Shown here: positions 34,667 to 45,400 of the stretch, one piece after another
Layout of the letters: every line of letters starts with the position of its first letter
Numbering within the stretch: position 1 is the stretch's first letter
Assembly: GCA_019359035.1 (NCBI GenBank)
Contig: JAHHIC010000108.1
Span: forward strand, 95,415 to 159,414
Direction: 5' to 3'
Source of the DNA: Scytonematopsis contorta HA4267-MV1
Lineage (GTDB): Bacteria; Cyanobacteriota; Cyanobacteriia; Cyanobacteriales; Nostocaceae
DNA length: 64,000 nt
Notes under the pieces: generated by a model
Told to the model about the DNA's origin: nothing
The model's input: the letters and a program-made list of their open reading frames with translations, nothing else
Databases searched by the model: none
Position numbers and translations under genes: made by a program

Positions 34667-36649
34667 ATGCGAAGGCTCTTGTTACTACCTATTTTCATCA
34701 TCATATTTATTTCTATCTCGCTATTATTGATGGGTGTCACTTCTGCTCGACAGCAACCGAATATTAATCATCCTTTAACTCCCTTAACAGAACGAGAAAT
34801 CAAAACAGCCGTTGCAGTCATTAAAAAAGAGAAAAAATTGACCGACATGGCAGTTTTCCCAATAATTACTTTACAAGAACCAGATAAAAGCGAAGTTTTA
34901 AATTTTAAACCTAATAGCCCCTTCCAACGTCAAGCCTTCGCAGTGATTTACGAACGCGGTCAAAATAAAACTTATGAAACTTCGGTTGACCTGAAAAGTA
35001 AAACCTTAAGTTCTTGGGAAGAAATACCCAACGTTCAACCAGCAATTGTTTATTCAGAATATGAATTAGCTGATAAAATTGTGAAATCTGACCCGCGATG
35101 GCAAGCAGCGATGAGAAAAAGGGGAATTAAAGATTTTAATCAAGTTGCTATCAGTTGTTGGGCACCAGGAATTTTGAGCGACTCAGAAGAAAAAGTTGGT
35201 AATCGTATTTGTCGCGCTTTATCTTATTATGCAGGCAAAAATTGGAATTTTTATGGCAGACCTATAGAAGGAGTGGTTGCAAACGTTAATTTAAATACAG
35301 CTAAAATTGATAGTTTTGTGGATGGGGAAATAATTCCTTTTTCTCAAGAAAACTTAGATTATGATGTTAAATCTTTAGGTAAATTGCGACCAGCACCTAA
35401 AGCACTAAAAATTCAGCAGCCTAATGGTAAAACCTTCCAAATCAAAGGTAATGAAATTAGCTGGCAAGGTTGGAAGTTTCGCTACTTAATGCATCCTCGT
35501 GATGGTTTAGTATTATATCTAGTTAGATATAACGATGGCAAAAAAGAAAGACCTATTTTATATCGAGCTAGCCTATCAGAAATGGTAGTACCTTACGGAC
35601 ATCCCGAACCTACTTGGTCTTTTAGAAATGCTTTTGATGTCGGAGAATATAATTTGGGTTTGCTAGCCAGCACGATGGAATTAGGTAAGGAAATCCCCGA
35701 AAATGGTATTTTACTAGACTCCGTATTTGCTGATGACAAAGGAAAACCTTATGTAATGCCCAAAGTCATCGGTATTTACGAACGCGATAACGGTATACTT
35801 TGGAAACATTACGAATATAGAACTAAGCGCAATCACGTGCGTCGCAATCGAGAATTAGTAATTACAGTAACCGCAGCAGTTGATAATTACGATTATGGTA
35901 TTAGTTGGATATTTCATCAAGATGGAACTTTAGAAGTACAAAACGATTTAACGGGTATTGTTTTAGTGCAGGGAACAGTAGACGAAAAACATAATAGCGA
36001 TAATCTTTTTGGTAGATTAATGGCAAAAAATATTTTTGGGGTAAATCATCAACATTTATTTAATTTTCGTTTAGATATGGATGTTGATGGTGGGGCTAAT
36101 GATGTGATGGAAATGAATGTTAAAGCCTTACCAATGGATGACAAAAATCCTTTAGGAAATGCCTTTATCGTTGAAGACACACCATTGCAAAAAGAAACGA
36201 CCGCAGTACGAGATATGGATATGAAAAGTAGTCGTGAATGGATGGTTATGAGCGCAAATCAAAAAAATGCTCTGGGTGCTGCAACTGGATATATGTTAAT
36301 GCCAGAAGCTAATGCAGTCTTTTTGCCAGCAGAAGGAGCAAAAATTAGCGATAGAGCTACTTTTGCTACGCATCATATTTGGGTAACAAAATACAAACCC
36401 AACGAACTTCACGCAGGTGGAGAATATCCTAATCAAACTAAACCAGGAAAGGGTTTACCGGAGTATATATCTGATGATGAGTCTTTGATGGGTGAGGATA
36501 TTGTACTTTGGTATACCTTGGGTGTCACTCATGTCCCCAGACCAGAGGATTGGCCAGTTATGCCTAGCCACAGAGTTGGGTTTAAGCTAGTTCCTAGGGG
36601 ATTTTTTGTCAGAAATCCAGCAATTAATTTACCAGAAGCGCCCCGCTAA
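34667..36649 (+). CDS. Copper-containing primary amine oxidase, exported
   Basis: 660 residues with an N-terminal signal (LLLLPIFIIIFISISLLLMGV). The catalytic core has the topaquinone motif NYDYGISW (precursor Tyr 408), the catalytic base Asp 324 in AFDVGEYNLG, copper ligands His 461 and His 463 in NHQHLFNFRLDMD and a third in THHIWV (569/570). These enzymes oxidise primary amines to aldehydes, H2O2 and ammonia outside the membrane. All active-site residues are present and length is normal. Surrounding genes give no substrate hint. Confidence 0.95.
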   Translation: MRRLLLLPIFIIIFISISLLLMGVTSARQQPNINHPLTPLTEREIKTAVAVIKKEKKLTDMAVFPIITLQEPDKSEVLNFKPNSPFQRQAFAVIYERGQNKTYETSVDLKSKTLSSWEEIPNVQPAIVYSEYELADKIVKSDPRWQAAMRKRGIKDFNQVAISCWAPGILSDSEEKVGNRICRALSYYAGKNWNFYGRPIEGVVANVNLNTAKIDSFVDGEIIPFSQENLDYDVKSLGKLRPAPKALKIQQPNGKTFQIKGNEISWQGWKFRYLMHPRDGLVLYLVRYNDGKKERPILYRASLSEMVVPYGHPEPTWSFRNAFDVGEYNLGLLASTMELGKEIPENGILLDSVFADDKGKPYVMPKVIGIYERDNGILWKHYEYRTKRNHVRRNRELVITVTAAVDNYDYGISWIFHQDGTLEVQNDLTGIVLVQGTVDEKHNSDNLFGRLMAKNIFGVNHQHLFNFRLDMDVDGGANDVMEMNVKALPMDDKNPLGNAFIVEDTPLQKETTAVRDMDMKSSREWMVMSANQKNALGAATGYMLMPEANAVFLPAEGAKISDRATFATHHIWVTKYKPNELHAGGEYPNQTKPGKGLPEYISDDESLMGEDIVLWYTLGVTHVPRPEDWPVMPSHRVGFKLVPRGFFVRNPAINLPEAPR

Positions 36650-36759
36650 TAGACTTGTTGAACTGAAAGGCATGATAAAAAAGAGCTAATATATAATATA
36701 TTTATGACAAAATAATATTTGCTGATAAAATTCAACAGTCTAATTTTAATTAAACAACT

Positions 36760-38076
36760 ATGCTGGTTGAGTTCACCCTTGAAAATTATCGGTCATTTCA
36801 AGAGCGCCAAACCTTCAGTATGGTAGCATTTGATGATATAGCTGTTTTGAGAAATAATACTTTTTCAACACCAGATACAAAAGATTTACGCTTACTAAAC
36901 AGTGCAGCTATTTACGGTGCAAACGCTTCTGGTAAAAGTAACTTGCTGTTAGCAATGCACGCAATAAAAACCTTGGTAGTTAATTCTGCTAGTCGAATGC
37001 AGACTGGTGATAGGTTTCCAATTGAACCATTTAGATTAAATACTGAATCAGAGAAAAATCCTAGTCTTTTTGAAATAATTTTTGTTCATAAAAACATTCG
37101 TTATCAATACGGTGTTGCTTTAAATCGTGAACGAGTATATGAAGAGTGGTTAATAGCATTCCCTAACGAACGTCAGCAAAATTGGTTTGAGCGTCAATAT
37201 TTACCGGATAATCCCAAAACTAAAGCTGATGATGGATACCTATGGTCTTTTGGTAGAGGGTTAAAGGGAGAAAAAGAGCGTATTAAAAGATTTGTGCGTG
37301 CTAATTCTCTATTTTTATCACATGCAGCCCAAAATAATCACCCGCAGTTGACAGAAGTATTTGAGTGGTTTCAGAAATTTTTAAATGTGATTGATTATCA
37401 GTATTCCGGTAAATATTTTACTTTAAACAAATGTCAAGATGATAATTTCCGTCAACAAATTGTCAAAATTATTAATGAGGCAGATATTGGGATATCAGAT
37501 ATTAGAATTCATCAAAAAACATCACGATTAAACACTTCAACAGAAAATGGCAAATCGGGTTTTGCTATATTTATGGATACTGATGTTTTAGAAAATCAGG
37601 AAAAAAATACAGTAGCAATAAAAGATAGCGATAATTTGGAGGCTATCACTTTGCACAAAAAAAACGATTCCCAGCAAGAAGTACAATTTGATTTAGATGA
37701 AGAATCTCAAGGTACACAACGTTTATTTGATATATCGGGACGTTGGATTGATGTATTGCAACAGGGAGAAATATTAATAGTTGACGAGATAGATAGAAGT
37801 TTACATCCAGTCCTATCAAAAGCATTGATAAAAATTTTTCATAACCCAGAAATTAATAAAAAAAATGCTCAGTTAATCTTTACTACCCACGATACTACGC
37901 TTTTAGATGAAGAAATATTACGGCAAGACCAAATATGGTTTACCGAAAAAGATAATAGCATGACAAAATTATATTCTTTACTAGAATTTCGACCTTATCA
38001 AGATGAATCTTTACAGAAAGGATATTTGCTGGGACGATATGGAGCAATACCTTTTATTCATGGTCTAATTATTTAA
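36760..38076 (+). CDS. RloA-like AAA ATPase (COG1106 type)
   Basis: 438 residues. It begins LVEFTLENYRSFQERQTFSM and has an ABC/SMC-like ATPase split into an N-terminal P-loop (YGANASGKSNLLLAM near residue 50) and C-terminal DEIDRSLHP plus FTTHDTTLLD. This matches the RloA / COG1106 group ('restriction-linked ORF'), commonly followed by an RloB nuclease-like gene. No RloB follows here. It closes the restriction island and may be an orphan or act with an unlinked partner. Confidence 0.8.
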   Translation: MLVEFTLENYRSFQERQTFSMVAFDDIAVLRNNTFSTPDTKDLRLLNSAAIYGANASGKSNLLLAMHAIKTLVVNSASRMQTGDRFPIEPFRLNTESEKNPSLFEIIFVHKNIRYQYGVALNRERVYEEWLIAFPNERQQNWFERQYLPDNPKTKADDGYLWSFGRGLKGEKERIKRFVRANSLFLSHAAQNNHPQLTEVFEWFQKFLNVIDYQYSGKYFTLNKCQDDNFRQQIVKIINEADIGISDIRIHQKTSRLNTSTENGKSGFAIFMDTDVLENQEKNTVAIKDSDNLEAITLHKKNDSQQEVQFDLDEESQGTQRLFDISGRWIDVLQQGEILIVDEIDRSLHPVLSKALIKIFHNPEINKKNAQLIFTTHDTTLLDEEILRQDQIWFTEKDNSMTKLYSLLEFRPYQDESLQKGYLLGRYGAIPFIHGLII

Positions 38077-38085
38077 ACTTTTTGT

Positions 38086-38108
38086 AGTGCGGGCTTCCAG
38101 CCCGCTTG
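38086..38108 (+). terminator. Hairpin after the RloA-like gene
   Basis: GCGGGCTTCCAGCCCGC forms a tight 7-bp stem about 12 bp after the stop codon. No T-run follows on the plus strand. It is a repeat type common in cyanobacteria, so terminator function is only likely. Confidence 0.4.
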
Positions 38109-38257
38109 TGTGTCTCACCAGAATAGGAATTGCTATATAAGAGAACAGCAATTTATAGCGTCTTCATAAACTGGCAACAAATTTTACCTAAATATCGTCA
38201 AAGCATAGGTAAACCTCTATAGAAGCCAGCCAACCAAACGCTGTATTGTCAAATATT

Positions 38258-38779
38258 ATGTTACTGCATCGCACCTTATTTTTAATAGTCAGTAGTTGTA
38301 TTATTTTATTCAGTATTCCCGCCTTTGCAGCAGAAAGAGTAATATTAAAATACCGTGTTTTCCGTGAATCAATATCAGTAGAAGCCCTATCCACCTTTGC
38401 GAATACAGGTAAAATCAGTACAGTATTGCCAGTTGATATTGCAGTAGGAGGGAAAAAAAGCGCAGCAATTCGTCGATATTTAACGGAACCAGTAAAAGTA
38501 AATCCTTTGATTTTAGACAGGATATTAAATAGCCCTGTTGGTAACATAATATTAGACCAACTCAGTCAAGTGATTCACACAAAATCTCGGAAAGCAGACA
38601 GACAAGCCTTACGTTCAGCCTTAATACTTTCAGCCAACAAAGACGGACAAATCACATTACTGGAAGTAATCCAAAATTATCCAACATCAGAAGTCGAAGT
38701 CGATGGAGACCGTTTAGAAAGTGCTTACAAGACGCTACTGCGATTACAAGGAAGCTTACAGAATTTATTGAATTTTTAG
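38258..38779 (+). CDS. DUF1400-domain exported protein
   Basis: 173 residues from the ATG at 38258 (a TTG at 38246 would add four). Signal peptide LLHRTLFLIVSSCIILFSIPAFA|A, then the DUF1400 module: AERVILKYRVFRESISVEALSTFA and RRYLTEPVKVNPLILDRILNSPVG. In many cyanobacterial proteins this module precedes an alpha/beta hydrolase domain; here it stands alone, so the catalytic part is absent. Role unknown. Confidence 0.8.
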   Translation: MLLHRTLFLIVSSCIILFSIPAFAAERVILKYRVFRESISVEALSTFANTGKISTVLPVDIAVGGKKSAAIRRYLTEPVKVNPLILDRILNSPVGNIILDQLSQVIHTKSRKADRQALRSALILSANKDGQITLLEVIQNYPTSEVEVDGDRLESAYKTLLRLQGSLQNLLNF

Positions 38780-38848
38780 ATTGATTTTACTTCCACTGTT
38801 TTTGGTAATCTGGATTGTGCTACCGAAAATTTGGACTCCACTCCCAAA

Positions 38849-39724
38849 ATGAAATCCCCAACTGCTGTACTACCACCATTCATACTCCTAGACCAACTCT
38901 TGCAAAACTGGCTACTTGAAGATATTGGCAGAGGCGATCGCACTACGCAATCCCTCTTGTCTGATTCGGAAATTGAGGGAAAAGGGGTTTGGATAGCTAA
39001 AGCACCGGGGGTGATTGCTGGGTTACCGATAGCAGCAAGGGTATTTCAACTTTTAAACCCTAAAGTGAGTTTTCTGAGTTTAGCTGTTGAGGGAGAATAT
39101 TGTCAAAAAGGAAAAACAGTAGCGCAAATGCAAGGTTCATTAGATACCTTACTAATGGGGGAACGAGTCGCGCTTAATTTAACGATGCGATTGAGTGGGA
39201 TTGCTACGCTAACTCGGCAATATGTAGAGAAAATAGCCGATTTACCAACAAAATTTGTGGATACGCGAAAAACTACACCCGGATTAAGAATTTTGGAAAA
39301 ATACGCGACTCAATTGGGAGGAGCGATAAATCACCGGATGGGTTTGGATGATGCAGTGATGATAAAAGATAACCATATTGCTGCTGTTGGGGGAATCGGG
39401 AACGCAATAACAAAAGTGCGTTCTCACATTCCTTACACCCTGACAATAGAAGTAGAGACAGAAAATTTAGAGCAAGTGAAAGAAGCTTTACAACACAACG
39501 CGGATATTATCATGCTAGACAATATGCCCCTAGATATGATGCGAGAGGCAGTACAAATGATTCGACTTACAAATAGTCATGTCAAAATTGAAGCATCGGG
39601 GAATGTGACTTTAGAGACTATTCGTGGAGTTGCAGAAACTGGGGTGGATTATATTTCCAGCAGTGCCCCAGTTACACAGTCCAAATGGTTGGATTTGAGT
39701 ATGAGAATTGGCAACGGATTGTGA
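38849..39724 (+). CDS. nadC: Nicotinate-nucleotide pyrophosphorylase (carboxylating)
   Basis: About 291 residues. NadC makes nicotinate mononucleotide from quinolinate and PRPP, a step of de novo NAD synthesis. Signatures: LLEDIGRGDRTTQSLL, LNLTMRLSGIATLTRQYV, DTRKTTPGLRILEKYA (substrate Arg/Lys), GGAINHRMGLDDAVMIKDNH, EVETENLEQ and IEASGNVTLETI. The ATG at 38849 gives a normal N-terminus; a TTG at 38831 is less likely. Complete and apparently functional; convergent with the next gene, 25 bp apart. Confidence 0.95.
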   Translation: MKSPTAVLPPFILLDQLLQNWLLEDIGRGDRTTQSLLSDSEIEGKGVWIAKAPGVIAGLPIAARVFQLLNPKVSFLSLAVEGEYCQKGKTVAQMQGSLDTLLMGERVALNLTMRLSGIATLTRQYVEKIADLPTKFVDTRKTTPGLRILEKYATQLGGAINHRMGLDDAVMIKDNHIAAVGGIGNAITKVRSHIPYTLTIEVETENLEQVKEALQHNADIIMLDNMPLDMMREAVQMIRLTNSHVKIEASGNVTLETIRGVAETGVDYISSSAPVTQSKWLDLSMRIGNGL

Positions 39725-39749
39725 GCGGATGTAACGGATGGGTTATCGG

Positions 39750-41234
39750 TTAGCTATCTGGTTGAAGTTGAGAAAATAATTTATCCCATTCGACAGATTT
39801 AATTGTGTCGCTTCCTTCTTTAACTTCCAAAGTTACATTGCTGGCTTTGCTTTGCTGTAAAGATGCCACACATAACTCAGCAATATCTTCGCGACTAACT
39901 TTACCGCGAATATTGTCACCTTGCTCAAAAATCAATTCCTTACCCCCAGCTTCTTCAGTCAGCGCACAAGGACGAATAATTGTATAAGGAATTTTACTGG
40001 TACGTAAGCTATCCTCGCCTTTTAGTTTCCAAGTTAAAATACCTCCCAACTGGTCATTTAATCTTACAGCAGGAGGTTCTTCATTTAAATTAATCCCCGG
40101 ACGACCAGGACGGGTTACACCAGCGGAACTAACAAGAACAAATCTGGGTAAATTTTGCCCACCATAAGCTTTAATCGACTCTAATTGCAATGCAAAACCA
40201 CCAGGAGAAAATCTAGGATTTAATTGACCATCGTATTCAAACTTACTCAGCATTAATTGCAGTGAGCAAACTTTAGCAGTATCAAGTGGCTGACAATCTT
40301 TTACGCTTTTAGCACGAAATACAGGAATTAAATCTTTAAACGGTATGCTAACAGTAATCCAAATATTAGGGACGGTATCAAACGAATAACTATAACCAAT
40401 TCCATCCCATTTTGAGTCATCGCGTAAAAATATTTTGTAGCGCTTACCATCACCTTTAACGCGCAATTCAATTCCATCATAAGCAGATAAATCTATTGCG
40501 GGAGAAAAATTCTTAGTTCTAACTGAGGCAAACCCCCCCGAATTGGCTACAGAAACATTCCCAGCAAATAAAGCAGTACCTTCAACTAATTGAATATTGC
40601 TTTCACTCACACCACCCATAACCACATCATCTAATGCACCCCAAATATTTTTTAAATCTTCCGAGGGATTGCTAAAATCAAATATGACTTTCTCATCATA
40701 TTTAGGTAAATACTTACCAGCAGCCTCAACCAAATTTTTAACACCTTTGTACTCAACATTTTCAGGTGTATCACCAACAATTTCTGGCTGATAAAACTTA
40801 ACACCTTGATAGTACTTTTCGCGACTTGCTGTGTCCCCTTCCACAGGTTGTACTCTGACTGCGGTACAACAAATCACGGCTTGAATATTTGCCATCGCTA
40901 AAAATGTCAGAGTTTCTGGTTTAGTAATATCAGCAACGACTAATTCAGTATTATTATCTAAAATAGAGCGTGCTTTATCAATATCTCGGACAAGCGCTCG
41001 AACTTTGTAGCCCTTTTGCAGTAACCGCTGCACTACACGCTTTCCTACACCACCTGTTGCACCCGCAACTAGTATTACACCCATGTTTTTAGCTCCCACT
41101 GGTTGGTTTTGATTTTCCTGAGAACGTCCTGAAAAGAATTTCTGTATGGTGCAGAGAAAAGGAATAACTTCAAAATAGCTCAAAGTTTGAATAAATCTGC
41201 CAAAATCCCATTGTGAGCGATTTTTTTCAGACAT
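39750..41234 (-). CDS. NAD(P)-binding SDR with an inserted CIA30 domain
   Basis: 494 residues. The SDR/NmrA-like fold starts near residue 52 (ILVAGATGGVGKRVVQRLL, nucleotide-binding GxxGxxG) and is interrupted after ~170 by a ~170-residue CIA30 domain (IFDFSNPSEDLKNIWGALDD, VMGGVSES, SGGFASVRTKNFS, YDGIELRVKGDGKRY). The SDR then resumes (FVLVSSAGVTRPGRP to IPYTIIRPCALTEEAGGKEL). CIA30 is named for a mitochondrial complex I assembly factor. Similar cyanobacterial and plastid proteins are thought to help assemble photosynthetic or NDH complexes (inference). Confidence 0.85.
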   Translation of the reverse strand: MSEKNRSQWDFGRFIQTLSYFEVIPFLCTIQKFFSGRSQENQNQPVGAKNMGVILVAGATGGVGKRVVQRLLQKGYKVRALVRDIDKARSILDNNTELVVADITKPETLTFLAMANIQAVICCTAVRVQPVEGDTASREKYYQGVKFYQPEIVGDTPENVEYKGVKNLVEAAGKYLPKYDEKVIFDFSNPSEDLKNIWGALDDVVMGGVSESNIQLVEGTALFAGNVSVANSGGFASVRTKNFSPAIDLSAYDGIELRVKGDGKRYKIFLRDDSKWDGIGYSYSFDTVPNIWITVSIPFKDLIPVFRAKSVKDCQPLDTAKVCSLQLMLSKFEYDGQLNPRFSPGGFALQLESIKAYGGQNLPRFVLVSSAGVTRPGRPGINLNEEPPAVRLNDQLGGILTWKLKGEDSLRTSKIPYTIIRPCALTEEAGGKELIFEQGDNIRGKVSREDIAELCVASLQQSKASNVTLEVKEGSDTIKSVEWDKLFSQLQPDS

Positions 41235-41368
41235 GTGTTTTGGTTGTTGTTGTTGCTGATGTAATAATTGTTAATATAATTATAATTTACACCCTACGCG
41301 GATGGGTTTTATTTATGTGGTAGTGAGCCGTAGTTGAATTGCTAAACCAATAACCAATAACAACTATT

Positions 41369-42262
41369 ATGCTGCAATTTCAACCGCCTGGTTTTGGGCA
41401 AAAAATTATTAATACCTCCTTAGGGAAGATGGTTTATTACACTCAAACTAGTATGCCTTGGTGTATTAATAATCCTGAAGACTTACCAACCTTAGTTTTT
41501 TTGCACAATTTTGGGGGTGGTGCTTCAGCCTATGAATGGTCAAAAGTCTACCCTGCATTTGCCGCAACTCATCGCATTTTAGCTCCAGACTTAATTGGTT
41601 GGGGAGATTCCTACCATCCAGTAAGAGATTACCAAATTAACGATTACCTTAGCACCATTACAGAGTTTATTAGACACACCTGTAGCCCTCCCGTAACATT
41701 AATAGCCTCCTCTTTAACTGCAGCTTTTGCTATTCGTTTAGCGATTCAACATTCTTTCCTATTCAAAAATTTGTTTTTAGTATGTCCCTCAGGGTTTGAC
41801 GATTTTGGAGAAGGAGCAGGACGTAGACTCCCTCTTGGATTAATAAATACCCCTATTTTAGATAGCTTAATTTATGCATTTGGTGCTGAGAATGAAATAG
41901 CGGTACGTAATTTTTTATGCACTTTTTTATTTGCTAAACCCGAAAGAGTTTCGGAAGAAATTGTACAAGCTCATTTGTTTTCTGCTCAACAACCAGACGC
42001 AAAATTTGCCGCTTTAGCGTTTTTGCGTGGTGAACTTTATTTTGATTTAAGCTTGTATCTTCTACAACTTACCATACCCACAGTCATGTTTTGGGGTGAA
42101 GAAGCCAAATTTACTAGTATTAAACTAGGAAGACGGTTAGCAAAATCTAATCCAAATGTAGTTAAAGATTTTTACGTAATTCCAGATACTGGAGTACTAC
42201 CTCATTTAGAGAAACCAGAAATAATGATTGCTTTACTAACACAATATTTGTCAGCTAAGTAA
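41369..42262 (+). CDS. Alpha/beta-hydrolase fold protein
   Basis: 297 residues: LVFLHNFGGGASAYEWSKVYPAF (oxyanion strand; HNFGGG in place of HGxG), LAPDLIGWGDSYHP, and the elbow LIASSLTAAFAIRLA, in which the usual G-x-S-x-G reads A-S-S-L-T, so the nucleophile Ser is in a degenerate elbow. A C-terminal His is in GVLPHLEKPE. Many cyanobacteria have such a protein with unknown substrate. It could be a non-catalytic or atypical hydrolase. Confidence 0.8.
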   Translation: MLQFQPPGFGQKIINTSLGKMVYYTQTSMPWCINNPEDLPTLVFLHNFGGGASAYEWSKVYPAFAATHRILAPDLIGWGDSYHPVRDYQINDYLSTITEFIRHTCSPPVTLIASSLTAAFAIRLAIQHSFLFKNLFLVCPSGFDDFGEGAGRRLPLGLINTPILDSLIYAFGAENEIAVRNFLCTFLFAKPERVSEEIVQAHLFSAQQPDAKFAALAFLRGELYFDLSLYLLQLTIPTVMFWGEEAKFTSIKLGRRLAKSNPNVVKDFYVIPDTGVLPHLEKPEIMIALLTQYLSAK

Positions 42263-42267
42263 TTATT

Positions 42268-42310
42268 CAACAGTCAACAGTCAACAGTCAACAGCTAACA
42301 GTCAACAATC
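42268..42310. repeat. Heptamer array (CAACAGT)n
   Basis: Six heptamers of CAACAGT/CAACAGC/TAACAGT, the reverse complement of the TTGACTG-type array at 15540, after the hydrolase stop. Confidence 0.8.
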
Positions 42311-42408
42311 AGCAAATGAGCATTAACCGATGTTACAAAATGAATAAATCTGGGAAAAATAAAAACTAGCCAAGCTGTAGTGCTTTGTTTTTCTTTATCA
42401 CCAGGGCT

Positions 42409-45400
42409 ATGAACCAATCTACATTCCCAGACGAGTCTCAAGAAAATTATAAAACTTTACCTAAGAGCGACTTCTGTATGGAGTTGCTACTTCCCATTAT
42501 AAACAGCATTTCTGACCCAATTTTTGTGAAAGACCGTGAACATCGTTGGGTGTTTCTGAATGATGCTTTTTGTAATTTTCTTAGCTACAGTCGTGAGCAG
42601 TTGATTGGTAAATCAGATTATGATTTTTTTCCCAAAGAAGAAGCTGATATCTTTTGGGAAAAAGATGAATTGGTTTTTACAACAGGTTTAAGCAATGAAA
42701 ACGAGGAATCTTTTACTGATAGGAATGGATTTACTCGCATTATTTCTACTAAAAAAACTCTATTAGAGGACGCTTTAGGTAATAAATATATAATTGGTAT
42801 TATTAGAGATATTACAATAAACGTTAAAAAATATCAACGAACAAAAATAGCTTTACTACAAACAGAGGAAAGATTCCAGAAATTTGCAGCAAACGTACCG
42901 GGGATGCTTTATCAGCATAAATTAGATGTTGATGGTTCCACATCTTTCACCTATGTTAGTTCCGGTTGCTATGAACTATTTGGATTCACACCAGAACAAA
43001 TAAAAGCAGACGCTAACTTAATTGTATCAACTATTCATCCTAATGATATAGACAGTTTTTATCAAGCTACAAAAATTTCTACACAGACCTTACAATCTTT
43101 TAGATGGGAAGGAAGATACATATTACCCTCTGGAGAACTGAAATACTTAAAGGCTGAATCGCGTCTAGAAAAACAACCCGATGGTTCAATTATTTGGGAT
43201 GGGTTAATTACAGATATTACTCGACTTAAAGAAACTGAAAAATCTCTACAACAAGCTTATGGAGAAATGGAAATAATTGTTTTAGAAAGAACTAAAAAGC
43301 TAGCACTAATTAACGCTGAGCTACAAACAAAAATTGCTGAATTAGAAATAACTCAAAGCGCTCTAAGAGAAAGTGAATCTAAACTTCAAAAATTAGCAGA
43401 AAATCTACCGGGAATGGTTTATACATTTAAATTAATGCCCGACGGCTCTATGTTTTTTCCCTACGTAAGTTCTGGTTGTTACGAAATATATCAACTTACA
43501 CCCGAAGAAATTAAAAGTGACTTAAATTTAGCAGTTTCTCGAACTCATCATGGAGACTGTGAAAATTTTTTAAAATCAGTTGCACTTTCTGCTCAAACAA
43601 TGGAACCTTGGCAATGGGAAGGACGAATTATTCTTCCTTCTGGACAAATAAAATGGGTAAAAGGAGAATCTTGTCCAGAAAAACAATCCGACGGAAGTAT
43701 TTTGTGGTATGGCGTTTTATTAGATGTTACAGTTCAAAAACAAGCTGAGTTTGCCTTACAAGAAAGTGAAAGTCAGTACCGTAACTTAGTTGAAACTTCC
43801 CAAGATATTATTTGGTCAACGGATGTAAAAGGAAACTTCACTTTTATAAATCAAGCTGCTACAAAAGTTTATGGATACGACTTAGAAGAAATAATCGGTC
43901 GTCATTTTACAGAATTTTTGCCACCAGAACAACATGAAAAAGACTTAGAAGTTTTTCGAGATTTGAGTTCAGGTGAATCTAAGTTTCAATACGAAACAGT
44001 TAGCCTTACTAAAGATGGTAGACTTTTAAACGTACTAGTTAATGCTATTACTTTACGAGACAATCAAGGCAATATAATTGGGATTACGGGAATAAATAGT
44101 AATATTACTGAGCGCAAAAAAGTAGAAAAAGAAAAAGCTAGGCTAGTTGCAATATTAGAATCAACTCCTGATTATGCAGGAATAACTAATGCTGAAGGGA
44201 ATTTTATTTACATGAATCCAGCAGGACGCAAAATGCTGGGTATTAATGAAAATGAAGACATTAGCAAAATACACTTTAGGGAAATTCATGCTCCTCATAT
44301 AGTTAAAATACTCCCCCAAGAAATGCCAAGGTTATTGAGTGAGGGTATATGGAAAGGTGAGGGTTGCTTATTACATCGCAATGGTAAAGAAATTCCGATA
44401 TCTCAAATAGTCATAGCTCATAAAAATGAGAATGGAGAAGTTGAATATTTATCAGCTATTTCTCGTGATATTACGGATATTAAAAGTGCTGAAGTACAAT
44501 TAAAACAGTCACAGCAAAGACTTGCTCGGCTAATTGAACAAACACCCATTGGTGTAATGGAATTTAATCCTCAAGGTGAATTTATAGAGTGGAATCCTGC
44601 TGCTGAAAAAATATTTGGTTACACAAAAGACGAGGTTCGAGGTCAAACATTTAAGCTTATAGTTCCTGAATCTGGTAGAACAAAAATAGGAGAAATAGGG
44701 AAAGCTGTTTTGGCAAATGCTGGAGGGACTTATAATTTAAATGAAAATATAACTAAAGATGGTAAAATAATTATTTGTGAGTGGCACAACAGTTCCTTGG
44801 TGGATGCCGACGGAAATGTGGTTGGTGTTGTGTCCATGGTGCTAGATATAACCGAGCGTAAAGAGGATGAAGCTGAGTTACAACACAGCAAACACCTTTT
44901 GGAAGAAGCACAACGTATTGCTAATATCGGTAATTGGGAATTTGATGTAGCAACAAAAACTGTCACTTGGTCAAATGAGACGTTCCGCATTTTTGGTTTA
45001 GAAACTGGACAACCCGTACCTCCTCCCTCTGAATCTATACTAATGTATCATCCTGATGACCGAGCATTAGTGCAATTCGTGAGAAGTAAAGCGGCTAAAG
45101 AAGGAAAAGCTAGTGATATCGAAGCGCGAATATTTAGACCTGATGGTTCACAGCGAAACATAAATCTAAAAGTTGAACCCATAATCAATGACCAAGGAGA
45201 AATAGTGCGGGTTATGGGAACTATTTTAGATATTACTGCTCGTAAACAAGTAGAAGCACAACTGCGAAAACAAACCCAAGAACTGCAACAAGCATTAGAC
45301 CAATTACAACGTACGCAAATACAATTAGTGCAAACTGAAAAAATGTCTAGTTTGGGACAACTTGTAGCGGGAATAGCTCATGAAATTAATAACCCCACAA

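Noticed and set aside
21790..38076. A complete known defence system such as BREX, DISARM or Druantia
   Set aside because: The genes identified are type I restriction, TA, Uma2, a lone AAA ATPase and an RloA-like ATPase. No PglX/PglZ, DrmA/B or other hallmark genes are present.
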